A stretch of 27,012 bases of DNA, from NCBI GenBank assembly GCA_023442485.1, contig JAEZZG010000028.1, forward strand, positions 1-27,012, in the 5' to 3' direction. Of the stretch, positions 1 through 7,800 are shown in pieces. Origin of the DNA: Actinomycetes bacterium. Its GTDB lineage: Bacteria; Actinomycetota; Actinomycetes; Propionibacteriales; Propionibacteriaceae. Position numbers and translations under genes: made by a program. The notes beneath the pieces are model-generated. The model was given only the letters and a program-made list of their open reading frames with translations, was not told the origin of the DNA and searched no databases. Each line of letters begins with the position of its first letter. The stretch's first letter is position 1.

Positions 1-303
1 AATCAGGATCAACGCGATCATCGCGACCACCACGGCCAGGTGGATGCGTTTGCTGCGCGAGGCCAAGGTGAGCACGATCGGGGCCCGGCGCGACCTCATC
101 GCGGTGAGCTGACGCCGACTACTTTGGTGCAGTGGCGTGGAGCGATAAACCTTCGACGATCTGCCACTGCGCCGAGATCCTGCCTGTCGGGCGGAGGTGC
201 GAGACGCACTGCCTGATCCACTCCTAGAAGTAGAGCGTGACGTCCCTGACGACGCGGTGTGTGAGTGTTCGCGTCGAGATGATGGGCGACGTGTCGATTC
301 CAT
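1..303 (-). CDS. ftsI: Penicillin-binding protein FtsI/PbpB, N-terminal part (runs off the window)
   Basis: An open frame of 101 codons runs from ATG at 303 to the window edge. The start codon overlaps the ftsL stop by one base (TGATG) and sits behind a strong ribosome site, GAGGAGGTG, so the two genes are translationally coupled. The visible part is a Ser/Arg-rich, strongly basic cytoplasmic tail of about 85 residues, followed by the start of a membrane helix (HLAVVVAMIALILI at the edge). No transpeptidase domain is inside the window. Position directly after mraZ, rsmH and ftsL is where actinobacterial dcw clusters carry the septal class B PBP, which crosslinks septal peptidoglycan with FtsW. 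The identity is therefore inferred from gene order plus the tail-and-helix layout, not from catalytic motifs. Confidence 0.8.
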   Translation of the reverse strand, partial: MESTRRPSSRREHSHTASSGTSRSTSRSGSGSASRTSARQAGSRRSGRSSKVYRSTPLHQSSRRQLTAMRSRRAPIVLTLASRSKRIHLAVVVAMIALILI

Positions 304-992
304 CAGGCACCTCCTCGCACGATCGGATTACCGTTGGCGTCAACGAGCTGATCTGTGGCCGGGTTAAGCGCGTTAGTGCCCGGTTGTGCCGGGGTTTGAT
401 TCTGGGCAGGCGGTGCCGGAGTCGGGTTTTGCGCAACTGTCCCCTCCCCTGGGGTCTGCTGAGCAGGTTGGGTCACTGTCGGATCTTCGACCGGCAGGAT
501 CGTCGTCCCCGCCTGTTCTTCCTCCTGATCAGTCACGACGACTGGATCAAGGGGAGATTGGGCGTCGCGGATTGCTCTCATCATCTCGGGCAGCTCTGCC
601 CCAGTTGCCTTCGTCGGCGTGCCAATCACAGCTCCGGTAGCCAAATCAAGAAATACCGGGTGGGTATTGGGAACCATGCCCAGTTTTTCGGCACGCTTAG
701 CCAGTTCAGGCGCGGACCTAAGCGAATTCACCTGCGAAATCAACGGGGCTTCCGCATAGGCAAGCCGAGACGCTTCATTCTGAAGTTTGGAAACCTGCCG
801 CGCCCTCGCAGAGATCTCAGTGTTGAGCACCAGCAGCAACACCATACCGACGACGAATAGGATCCCGACGAAGAGAAAGAACCCCAAATTGGATAGTTTC
901 TTCTTCTGACCAGGCAGGACGTGCAGCTCGGATCGGGGATTTTGTGCCTCGATGGCGTCATTGAAACGCTTCAGCAGTGGTGCGATACTCAT
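303..992 (-). CDS. ftsL: FtsL-like division protein with a Pro-rich C-terminal tail
   Basis: A 229-residue bitopic membrane protein. Residues 1-34 are cytoplasmic and end in a basic GQKKK stretch. One hydrophobic helix spans about residues 35-57 (LGFFLFVGILFVVGMVLLLV). A coiled-coil-like segment follows at about 58-104, typical of FtsL/DivIC septum formation proteins that bridge FtsQ/DivIB and FtsWI. The part from about residue 160 is rich in Pro, Gln, Thr and Asn and looks disordered; it makes the protein longer than a minimal FtsL of roughly 100-120 residues. ATG at 992 begins directly after the rsmH stop, with GGAGGGGAG as ribosome site, and the stop overlaps the ftsI start. Sequence similarity within FtsL is low, so the call rests on topology and cluster position. 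Confidence 0.85.
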   Translation of the reverse strand: MSIAPLLKRFNDAIEAQNPRSELHVLPGQKKKLSNLGFFLFVGILFVVGMVLLLVLNTEISARARQVSKLQNEASRLAYAEAPLISQVNSLRSAPELAKRAEKLGMVPNTHPVFLDLATGAVIGTPTKATGAELPEMMRAIRDAQSPLDPVVVTDQEEEQAGTTILPVEDPTVTQPAQQTPGEGTVAQNPTPAPPAQNQTPAQPGTNALNPATDQLVDANGNPIVRGGA

Positions 993-2036
993 CTATCTCC
1001 CCTCCAAACTGTGATCGAGAACTCTTTCAATTACTCTCAGCCTCGCCGAGGATGCCCTGGGATTGCCCTGACATTCTTCTCGGCTTGGTTTTTCCGCCCC
1101 TCGTGTCACCATCGCAAACTCAGCCAGGTGGTGTTTCGGCACAAAGGGCAAGTCATCTGGGACGTGGTCGCTACTAGCCTGAACGAAACACCGCTTCACT
1201 AGCCGGTCTTCTCCAGAGTGGTAGCTGAGGACGGCGAGTCGCCCTCCGATCGCCAAACGATTCAGCGCGGCCGGCAGCACCGCCTCAAGGGCTTCGCGTT
1301 CCGCGTTGACTTCCATCCGCAAAGCCTGAAAGACCCGCTTAGCCGGGTGTCCGGACCGGGCGTGTTTGCCACGGCTATAGCTACGCTGCCCGACGGTGTC
1401 GACAATCAACTCAACCAGCCGACCCGATCTCAGAATCGGCACCGGCTTACGCTTCGCCACAATGGCTTCGGCAATCCTGCGAGCATGTTTTTCTTCCCCG
1501 TACCAGGTAAAGATTCGGGTAAGTTCATCAACGGAATACCCATTGACAACGTCAGCGGCAGTAACCGGATCGTCGGGGTTCATCCTCATATCGAGGGGAG
1601 CATCGACGGAATAGGCGAAACCGCGTTCCGCCTGGTCAATCTGCAAACTAGACAATCCCAAGTCAAGCAACATGGCGTCGATGACCGGAATCTGAAGCCT
1701 CTTCAAGACGCGGGAGAGCTCGTCGAATCGAGCCTGGACGAGGTGTGCGCGGTCCGCGGATTCGCCGAGGCGTTGACGGGCGAGTGCAAGGGCGTGGGGA
1801 TCACGATCAATGCCGACGACGGTGACGTCAGGGAACCGCGACAGGATGGCGGAGGTGTGTCCGGCCATTCCCAACGTCCCGTCCACATAGACCGCCCCTG
1901 GACGGCTGAGGGGTTTACTCAAGACATCGACGCAACGGTCGAGCATCACCGGGATATGGATGTCATCGGGCGTGCGGTTAGCGACAGAACCGAGCTGCGG
2001 GCTGGTAGCACCCGCGTCTTGCACTCGTATCACCAT
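993..2036 (-). CDS. rsmH: 16S rRNA m4C1402 methyltransferase RsmH (MraW)
   Basis: S-adenosylmethionine-dependent methyltransferase that modifies N4 of C1402 in the 16S rRNA decoding centre. Family signatures seen from the N terminus are HIPVMLDRCVDVL, the SAM-binding YVDGTLGMAGHTSAIL, the acidic GIDRDPHALALA, and LLDLGLSSLQIDQAERGFAY followed by DAPLDMRM. I place the start at ATG 2036 (347 aa, close to the usual 310-340) because GGAGAAGTG lies immediately upstream. The frame stays open up to 2174, but that stretch forms a folded RNA leader and has no good ribosome site at its distal start, so I read the extra 46 residues as untranslated. The stop TAG abuts the ftsL ATG. It is the second gene of the dcw operon. 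Confidence 0.93.
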   Translation of the reverse strand: MVIRVQDAGATSPQLGSVANRTPDDIHIPVMLDRCVDVLSKPLSRPGAVYVDGTLGMAGHTSAILSRFPDVTVVGIDRDPHALALARQRLGESADRAHLVQARFDELSRVLKRLQIPVIDAMLLDLGLSSLQIDQAERGFAYSVDAPLDMRMNPDDPVTAADVVNGYSVDELTRIFTWYGEEKHARRIAEAIVAKRKPVPILRSGRLVELIVDTVGQRSYSRGKHARSGHPAKRVFQALRMEVNAEREALEAVLPAALNRLAIGGRLAVLSYHSGEDRLVKRCFVQASSDHVPDDLPFVPKHHLAEFAMVTRGAEKPSREECQGNPRASSARLRVIERVLDHSLEGR

Positions 2037-2078
2037 CACTTCTCCGCCACTTCTGGAATTCTCAAGCCGCCTGGTTCC

Positions 2079-2166
2079 AGCCCGAGCCCTGGGGACAAAT
2101 CTGGCATCGGGGAAGAGACGCCAGATTTCTGGGTTCGTCGGACTTGCCGATCCGACTACTCGGGCT
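2079..2166 (-). ncRNA. Structured rsmH 5' leader, candidate mraW RNA motif
   Basis: Read on the minus strand, this stretch folds as a three-way junction. The closing stem is AGCCCGAG (2159-2166) with CTCGGGCT (2079-2086), 8 perfect pairs. Inside are hairpin 1, GTCGGA/TCCGAC (2137-2156, 6 pairs, 8-base loop), and hairpin 2, AAATCTGGC/GCCAGATTT (2097-2128, 9 perfect pairs), whose 14-base loop carries CTTCCCCGAT. The element ends about 40 bases before the rsmH start. A conserved mraW RNA motif upstream of mraW/rsmH genes of actinomycetes has been described; I assign this element to it from position and fold, but have not run a covariance model. The pairing is seen directly; a regulatory effect on rsmH or the genes behind it is inferred. 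Confidence 0.65.
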
Positions 2167-2217
2167 AGAGCCAAGCGACTTGAAATTCGGTTATTGCACT
2201 ATCTGCGCTGCCACTAG

Positions 2218-2646
2218 CTAGTTGGCCGCGAACAGATCCGAGTTCATCGCGATGAACTCAGGTTCGGTGGCGTTGGAGTACTCCGTCCAGGTCTGGGTAT
2301 CCCAGATCTCCACTCGGTTGAAGGCGCCAACCACGGTGATCTCTTTGCCCAGGCCGGCGTAGTCCCGCAAGTTTTGCGGTACCGACACCCGCCCTTGTTT
2401 GTCAGGGGTCTGGTCGGAGGCGCCGGCTGCCAACCAACGCTGATAGTCGCGGACCTGTTTGACAGTGGCTGGGCCGTCCCCTACCTGCTGAGTCATCTTG
2501 ACGAACTCTGCGATGGGGTAGATCGCCAAACAGCGGTCCTGCTGTTTCGTGATTACGAGCCCGTCGTCGAGGTCGTCGCGGAACTTAGCGGGGAGAAAGA
2601 ACCTGCCTTTGTCGTCCAGTTTGGGGGTGTATGTGCCAAGAAACAC
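2218..2646 (-). CDS. mraZ: Transcriptional regulator MraZ
   Basis: A 142-residue protein with the duplicated SpoVT/AbrB-like swapped-hairpin fold of MraZ. The two signature loops are present: DDKGRFFLP at residues 11-19 and DKQGRVSVP at 82-90. MraZ forms a ring-shaped oligomer that binds tandem TGGRG-type repeats in front of its own gene and controls the dcw operon. Length is normal. The start is GTG at 2646, behind a purine-rich AGGAAGGGGG. It is the first gene of the division cluster; rsmH follows after 181 bases that contain the structured leader. Its likely operator lies at 2680-2714, 34 bases upstream, so autoregulation is expected. Confidence 0.96.
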   Translation of the reverse strand: MFLGTYTPKLDDKGRFFLPAKFRDDLDDGLVITKQQDRCLAIYPIAEFVKMTQQVGDGPATVKQVRDYQRWLAAGASDQTPDKQGRVSVPQNLRDYAGLGKEITVVGAFNRVEIWDTQTWTEYSNATEPEFIAMNSDLFAAN

Positions 2647-2984
2647 GTCGACCCCCTTCCTCCAGATCTACAATCTTTCCTCCATTGCGCTCCACAGTAC
2701 TCCATTTTCCCCCACCCACACAACACATTTTCCTTAAATCTCAACCTCTCCTCCACCTTTGCGGAGGGTTCAGTGGATGCTTGGGCGCGTGGATGGGCCG
2801 GACTGGCAGGGAACGGGGTCAATCACCCGGAATTGCTCCGACAAGGGCAAGGACGATGCGTCAGAACTAGACAACTAGAGAATCGAGAGGGCAGGTGCCT
2901 GACGGCATGGCGACGCCGCCGGGGTACATCACCGTCGTGGAGGATTGTGGAGGGCCAAGTGGTGGAGCAAGGTGGAGGTAGCTG
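2647..2984. other. Intergenic region between DUF3040 and mraZ
   Basis: This 338-base gap holds the mraZ ribosome site, the four-box operator and an AT-richer patch at about 2721-2740 (minus-strand GATTTAAGGAAAATGTG) that may carry the mraZ promoter. The half nearer DUF3040 (2760-2984) shows no gene with a credible start and no obvious terminator. The open frames crossing it on both strands lack a credible ribosome site and I treat them as chance. Confidence 0.6.
2680..2714 (-). promoter_or_regulatory. MraZ operator: four TGGRG boxes at 10-bp spacing
   Basis: On the minus strand four boxes lie exactly 10 bp apart: TGGGG (2710-2714), TGGAG (2700-2704), TGGAG (2690-2694) and TGGAG (2680-2684). 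One-helical-turn spacing of TGGNN repeats in front of mraZ is the established MraZ-binding arrangement. A fifth TGGAG at 2751-2755 is out of phase. I could not fix the -10/-35 elements of the mraZ promoter with confidence. Confidence 0.8.
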
Positions 2985-3359
2985 TTAGAAGATGCCGCCA
3001 GATTGGCGTCTGCGCCAGCGATCTTCCATGCGGTTCATGAAACTAGCTTGGGATGCCGAACGGGATCGAGGCTGTTTCTTGTCCTCAACGTCAGTAACAA
3101 ATTTCCATGAATTGATAGCCACGACGGTGGAGGTGAACATGGCGACGAAGCCGATGACGGAGATCAACCAGAAATAATGCATTCCCGCAATCAGCATGAT
3201 GACGCCGACAAGGAATCCCAGACCTGCGAGGGCAGCGGAGCGTCGATGGACCTCGACGTGGCGGGCGGGCTGCATGTTTTCTGCAAGTTGCGGGTCTTCA
3301 GCAACCAGAGAAGCCTCAAGTTCAGCCAAACGCTGCAGCTCTTCTTCAGAGAGTGGCAC
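2985..3359 (-). CDS. DUF3040 family membrane protein
   Basis: A 124-residue protein that begins MPLSEEELQRLAELEASL, the typical opening of DUF3040 proteins, with an acidic amphipathic N-terminal helix. Two adjacent membrane helices follow at about residues 42-60 and 63-82 (ALAGLGFLVGVIMLIAGM, WLISVIGFVAMFTSTVVAI). The C terminus is basic and Arg-rich (DRWRRRQSGGIF). The start is GTG 3359, supported by a near-perfect AAGGAGG six bases upstream. The family is actinobacterial and of unknown function; here it sits between dinB and mraZ. Its 5' region carries a set of repeats, one of which includes its own ribosome site. Membrane placement with both ends in the cytoplasm is inferred from the charge pattern. 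Confidence 0.9.
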   Translation of the reverse strand: MPLSEEELQRLAELEASLVAEDPQLAENMQPARHVEVHRRSAALAGLGFLVGVIMLIAGMHYFWLISVIGFVAMFTSTVVAINSWKFVTDVEDKKQPRSRSASQASFMNRMEDRWRRRQSGGIF

Positions 3360-3381
3360 AGTAGCCTCCTTGCTCCTTCAG

Positions 3382-3585
3382 TCACATACTCAGGTGGATC
3401 CACTCAGATGTGGCCGACCCACACCGGCATCCACCAGTTCTCGTCGAACTTGGCACCTCGTGGTCTTGGAGTTCACCCGAGTAACCTCGGTCACTGATTT
3501 CAGCCCAGGCGGCCTGGTCAGTTTCCTCACCCGAGTAGCCTCGGTCAGCTCCTTCGTCTTGAGTAGCCTCGGTCAGCATCGTCAC
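3382..3585 (-). CDS. Possible small ORF in the DUF3040 leader
   Basis: A 67-codon frame starts at ATG 3585 behind AAAGGTG and ends 22 bases before the DUF3040 start. The predicted peptide is acidic at the N terminus and contains the repeated string DRGYSGE twice, 18 residues apart, because it runs through the DNA repeats of this region. No domain is recognisable. The repeats form hairpins and the third copy is out of frame with the other two, so the DNA or RNA structure may matter rather than the peptide. It could be a leader peptide or chance. Confidence 0.2.
   Translation of the reverse strand: MTMLTEATQDEGADRGYSGEETDQAAWAEISDRGYSGELQDHEVPSSTRTGGCRCGSATSEWIHLSM
3474..3575. repeat. Three short hairpin-forming direct repeats (fourth partial copy at the DUF3040 ribosome site)
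   Basis: The core CCGAGTARCCTCGG, which is itself a hairpin with 5-bp stem CCGAG/CTCGG and a 4-base loop, occurs at 3474-3493 (cacccgagtaacctcggtca) and 3528-3547 (cacccgagtagcctcggtca). A weaker copy lies at 3558-3575 (cttgagtagcctcggtca). The shared AGTARCCTC cores start at 3480, 3534 and 3562, so spacing is 54 then 28 bases. A fourth partial match, AGTAGCCTC at 3360-3368, is the complement of the DUF3040 ribosome-binding site. I found no further copy elsewhere in the window. Confidence 0.75.
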
Positions 3586-3641
3586 CTTTCAACGCTGTCG
3601 ACTCTGATCGATAGCCAAATGCCGGTGCACCTAGCTTAGGG

Positions 3642-3692
3642 GGTGAAACCAAGACTTGGCTCATCAATTTACCATCGAGCCTAGGTTTCACC
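3642..3692. repeat. Long inverted repeat downstream of dinB
   Basis: The arms GGTGAAACC (3642-3650) and GGTTTCACC (3684-3692) are perfect complements. They enclose a second stem, GGCTC (3658-3662) with GAGCC (3677-3681), around a 14-base loop; the inner loop between stems is asymmetric (7 and 2 bases). It begins 13 bases past the dinB stop. It could act as a terminator-like or mRNA-stabilising hairpin after dinB, but no U-tract follows on either strand. The whole 3360-3704 gap (345 bases) contains this element, the hairpin repeats, and a GTGGATCCAC palindrome at 3394-3403. Confidence 0.6.
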
Positions 3693-3704
3693 ACGATATT
3701 CCTT

Positions 3705-4880
3705 TCACGGTGACATTCCCCCGCCACACCGAGCCAAGGTTCCTCTGGTGACGACGTGCTGGCCGAAGCGGTGTCGCACCTGGTCAAGGGCTCGTTCTAC
3801 CTCCCGCATCCCTTTCTCCGGAGCATCTAGGCACGGCTGGATGTAGACCGTCCCGGCTTCAAAAAGCGAAGAGACCTGAATCCCAACCAACCTGATTCGG
3901 GCTCGCTGAAATCTCCACCTGTCATAGATGTCGACCGCATGGGCGTAAATCTCGTCGGTGACGTCAGTAGGATTGGCGATAGTCACCGACCGGCTGACTG
4001 TGGTGAAGTCAGCGAATCTGACCGTTACTGTGATCGTCTTTCCTAGTAGCCGGTACTGCCTGAGATTGGCGGCGATTTTCATACTTAGCCTCAGTAATTC
4101 GGCTTTGATCACGAAGTCATCAACCACGTCATATTTAAATGTATGGACAGAGGAGATACTGCGCCTTTCCCTATTCGCCACGATCTGCGCATCACCTTCA
4201 CCCCGCGCCGTCCGGTAGACCGCATCTCCGCGACGAGCCCCCAGGGCCGCCACCAGAGTCGATTTGGGGACGCGGACCACGTCAGCGACCGTGTAGAGGC
4301 CGAGACGATTCAATTTCTCCACGGTCGACTCCCCCACTAACCACAGATTCTCCACCTTCTGCGGCGCCAAGAAATCTCTCACCTGGCTACCACGAATCTG
4401 GATGAGCCCATCCGGCTTGGCGTGATTCGTCGCCATTTTGGCGACGAGCTTATTAGGTCCGATCCCGACGGTGCACGAGATTCCTTCTTTCTCGGCAATG
4501 GCTCGCCTGATCTTTTCCCCAATCTCTAGAGGAGTCCCCAATCGAATCTGCGATCCAGAAATATCTAAGAACCCCTCATCAATCGAGACCCTCTCGACCT
4601 TGTCCGTGATCGAATTGAAGATGTCAAAGACATTGTCAGAGACACATTGGTAGGAGTCCATGTCGGCGGGAATGACCACCACCTGAGGACATAGCTGGGC
4701 TGCTCGACGGTGAGACATCCCGCTGCGAATCCCCCATGTGCGGGCCGGGTAGTTAGCTGACAGCACGACCCCTCGATTTCCTCCGCCGACATACATCGGG
4801 ATGGCGCGAAGCTGTGGCTGTTTCGCCATCTCGACCGAGGCATAGAAGCAATCCATATCAACATGAGCAATGATCGCCAT
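3705..4880 (-). CDS. dinB: Y-family DNA polymerase IV (DinB)
   Basis: Translesion DNA polymerase of the DinB/Pol IV family. From ATG 4880 the palm opens AHVDMDCFYASVE, giving metal ligand D8; the second catalytic motif VSIDEGFLDI gives D101 and E102. Polymerase residues are therefore intact, unlike the catalytically dead ImuB. The helix-hairpin-helix (SCTVGIGPNKLVAKMAT) and little-finger domain (to about residue 355) follow. Where homologues usually carry a beta-clamp motif such as QLSLF before a DPEK, this protein has QPCLDAPEK, a weak match. GTG 4883 directly upstream is an alternative start. The start overlaps the dnaE2 stop (TAGTGATG), with no clear ribosome site, so translation probably depends on coupling. 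It is the last gene of the LexA-box operon. Confidence 0.95.
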   Translation of the reverse strand: MAIIAHVDMDCFYASVEMAKQPQLRAIPMYVGGGNRGVVLSANYPARTWGIRSGMSHRRAAQLCPQVVVIPADMDSYQCVSDNVFDIFNSITDKVERVSIDEGFLDISGSQIRLGTPLEIGEKIRRAIAEKEGISCTVGIGPNKLVAKMATNHAKPDGLIQIRGSQVRDFLAPQKVENLWLVGESTVEKLNRLGLYTVADVVRVPKSTLVAALGARRGDAVYRTARGEGDAQIVANRERRSISSVHTFKYDVVDDFVIKAELLRLSMKIAANLRQYRLLGKTITVTVRFADFTTVSRSVTIANPTDVTDEIYAHAVDIYDRWRFQRARIRLVGIQVSSLFEAGTVYIQPCLDAPEKGMREVERALDQVRHRFGQHVVTRGTLARCGGGMSP

Positions 4881-4882
4881 CA

Positions 4883-7800
4883 CTACTGCCCACTACTCAT
4901 AGGAGAGGTCCACCACATCTTCTTTGATGCCGGGCATCCGTGGTCTGCCAAGCCGCGTTTCTTGAGAACGTCGAGCAGCGGCCAGGCCCGCACCCCAGTC
5001 AGGGATAAGCCATTCTTTCCTGTGCGCCGAATCTTTCCGTGCAGGATCAGTAGCCAGTTCTGGAAGATGACATGGGCGTAGCGCTCCTGGGCAGAACTGA
5101 AGAAGTTGACGTCAATGGGGCCGGTGCCGTCATCGACAGTGACGAAAACCACGCGTTGCCCGGACTTGACCGGTGGAGTCTGGGTGGCCACCTTGGCCCC
5201 GACGACTAGCACGTCAGATTTCGGCGGCAACGCACGCAACTCACTAGCCCAAGTGATCGGCATCCCGTCAACTATCAACTCCCCTAGTGATTGACGATAA
5301 GGATCTAGGACATGGCCAGAGATATCCATTCCACACACGTCGAGTTCAGCGGAGATGATCTCTTTCTCATCCATCTTTGGAAGCTGGGTCGAAGGGACGT
5401 CTGTCGGTAAAAACACATGGGTCGACCTAGATTCTGCGTTCCCCAGCAAGTCAACCTCGGTATGGGCGTCACCGAATCCAACGAGCTCTTTGGAACGCAG
5501 TAAGAGGTCACGACGGGTCAGTGCGGCTGGGGCTGCGACGTGAGCCGAGTAGCGTTCAGCGCAGCGATAAAGCTCGTCAAAGGCACCCACCATGATGAGG
5601 TCTTCGAGAACGGGACGACTGACCCTAGCTCGTTGGCAGAAATCGGTGAGACTGCGGTAAGGCTGGCCCGCGACGATGGCGTCTAACTCGGCAGAGCTGA
5701 TTCCGCGAATATCCATCAGCCCTGGCTGAATGAACCAACCATCTCCATTCGGCAGACCGGACGTATTGAAGCCAGGAAATGACTCGTCACCAGCATCTCC
5801 TAGCACAGAGCGAATCCCCAGTTTGTGGGCGTGATAGCCCCGCCGGGAGCGATTGATGTCAATCACTCCGACGCGAATCCCCATGCGCCTGGCTTCGTTG
5901 AGAAGGAGCCGCTTCGGATACATCCCTGGGTCATGGGTCAACACACCTGCAAGAAAGGCCGCCGGGTAGTGGGTTTTAAGCCAGGCCGATTGATAGGTGG
6001 GCACCGCAAAGGCGGCGGCGTGTGCGCGACAGAAACCGAAAGAAGCAAAGGAGACCAAGATCTCCCAGACATGAGAAATCATCTCATCTGAATAGCCTTG
6101 ATGACGGCCTTGGGCGAAGAACCATTCCCCGATGCGCTGATGATCTTCGGGATTACCGAGGAGGCGACGCACTTGGTCACCCCGGCTGAGGGGGACCCCG
6201 GTGATCGTCGATATGAGCCGAATGACTTGTTCGTGGAAGACGACGACCCCACCGGTTTCGGCGAGGATACTGCGCAGCGAGGGATGGGCGTAGTGCGGTT
6301 CCTTCAGGCCATGCCGGGCCTGGAGGAAGGGAGTAACCATGTCTGACTTGACTGGCCCGGGACGAAACAGGGAGATGTCAATCACCACGTCAGTAAAGTT
6401 TTCTGGCCCAAACCTGCCCACCAACTCGCGCTGACCAGGAGATTCAATCTGGAAACAGCCCAGAGTATGAGTGGATGAGATCAACTGATAGGTGGCCGGA
6501 TCGGCAAAGGGGGCAAGGCCGTCAATATCAATCCGCTCACCGACAGATCGCTCAATCTCGTCGACAGCAAAAGAGAGAGCCGATTGCATCCTCACTCCGA
6601 GCACATCGAGTTTGAGCAGACCAGCCGCCTCGACGTCATGTTTGTCGAATTGGCTGACCGGAAACCCGTCCAGACTAGGTTCGTGAGGGGTGAGTTGGCC
6701 GAGGTCTGGCGGACCGATGATCACCCCACACGGATGCATGGCGAGATTACCCGGTAGCCCATCCAAGGCAGCGGCGATGTCGAGAATCTGTTTCCACTGT
6801 GGCAGAGACTGCTGGATGGGGCGAAGCTCTGGGAAAACATCGAGGGACCGGGTGATCTGATTCGCTCTTACTCTCGGGAATGCCTTAGCTAGTTGATCAA
6901 CATCGGCGGGAGCTAAACTCAGCGCCGCTCCGACGTCGCGGATCGCTGATCGAGCTCGATAGGTATCGAACATTCCCACGCACACCACCCGGTCACGGCC
7001 GAAATGTTTAGTGATCATCTGATAGATCTCCAACCGGCGAGCAGATTCAACATCGAGATCAATATCGGGCAACTCGGTGCGATGGATGGACAGGAACCTC
7101 TCCATGAGTAGGTTGTTGGATATCGGGTCAACCCCAGAGATTGAGAGAAGGTAGTTCACTAGACTCCCTGCACCAGAGCCGCGAGCGGTGCACCGGATCT
7201 GGGCTCGACGGATGAAGTCAACTACGTCAGCGACGGTGAGGAAATAAGCGGGAAAACCCAGCTCTTTGATTACCCCTAGCTCCTCAGCTAGTCGCTGCTC
7301 AACCTTTGCTAGTAAGACAGGATCGCTGCAAGAGAAGCGCGATGGGATGGCATCCCAACACCGCTGGGAGAGCTCGGCGTAGTCAGATTCAGATTGCCGA
7401 GGCAAATGAATCTGGCCTAGACCGACGTCAACGGCCGGATCAAGGGATAGTTCCTGCGCGATCTCTTGGGTCATCGCACATAACCCACGGCCTCGATCCC
7501 GACGCCCAGCTCTCTGCCCCACCTCATCCGCTAACGCAACCATCTCGGGGATCGGTTTTAGCCAGGCCTGCCCCACGGCGGCCTCACGAACCAATCCAGA
7601 GATAGGGATGCGATTCCTCGTGGCGTCAAGGACATCCACGACGGCTAACTGATCGGCTGAGACCATCCGGACGTCATTGACCAAGATGGATCGCACCCCA
7701 AGCTCATCCGCGAGAGCCACCATCCGGGCAGCATGGATCGCAGAGCCAGGACCGCATCCTCCTGCACGGAAATTCCTGGGAGCAATGACCAGATTGGCAA

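Noticed and set aside
237..860. Plus-strand frame opposite ftsL (207 codons)
   Set aside because: Arg/Cys-rich shadow of ftsL and ftsI with no ribosome site or domain.
1218..2168. Long plus-strand frame opposite rsmH (316 codons)
   Set aside because: It is the antisense shadow of a clear RsmH, has no recognisable domain, and its composition follows the opposite gene.
2037..2174. N-terminal extension of RsmH starting at 2174
   Set aside because: The stretch forms a strong three-way-junction fold and has no good ribosome site at 2174, whereas ATG 2036 has GGAGAAGTG upstream.
3474..3575. CRISPR array
   Set aside because: Only three short repeats with unequal spacing (54 and 28 bases), each a small hairpin, and no cas genes.
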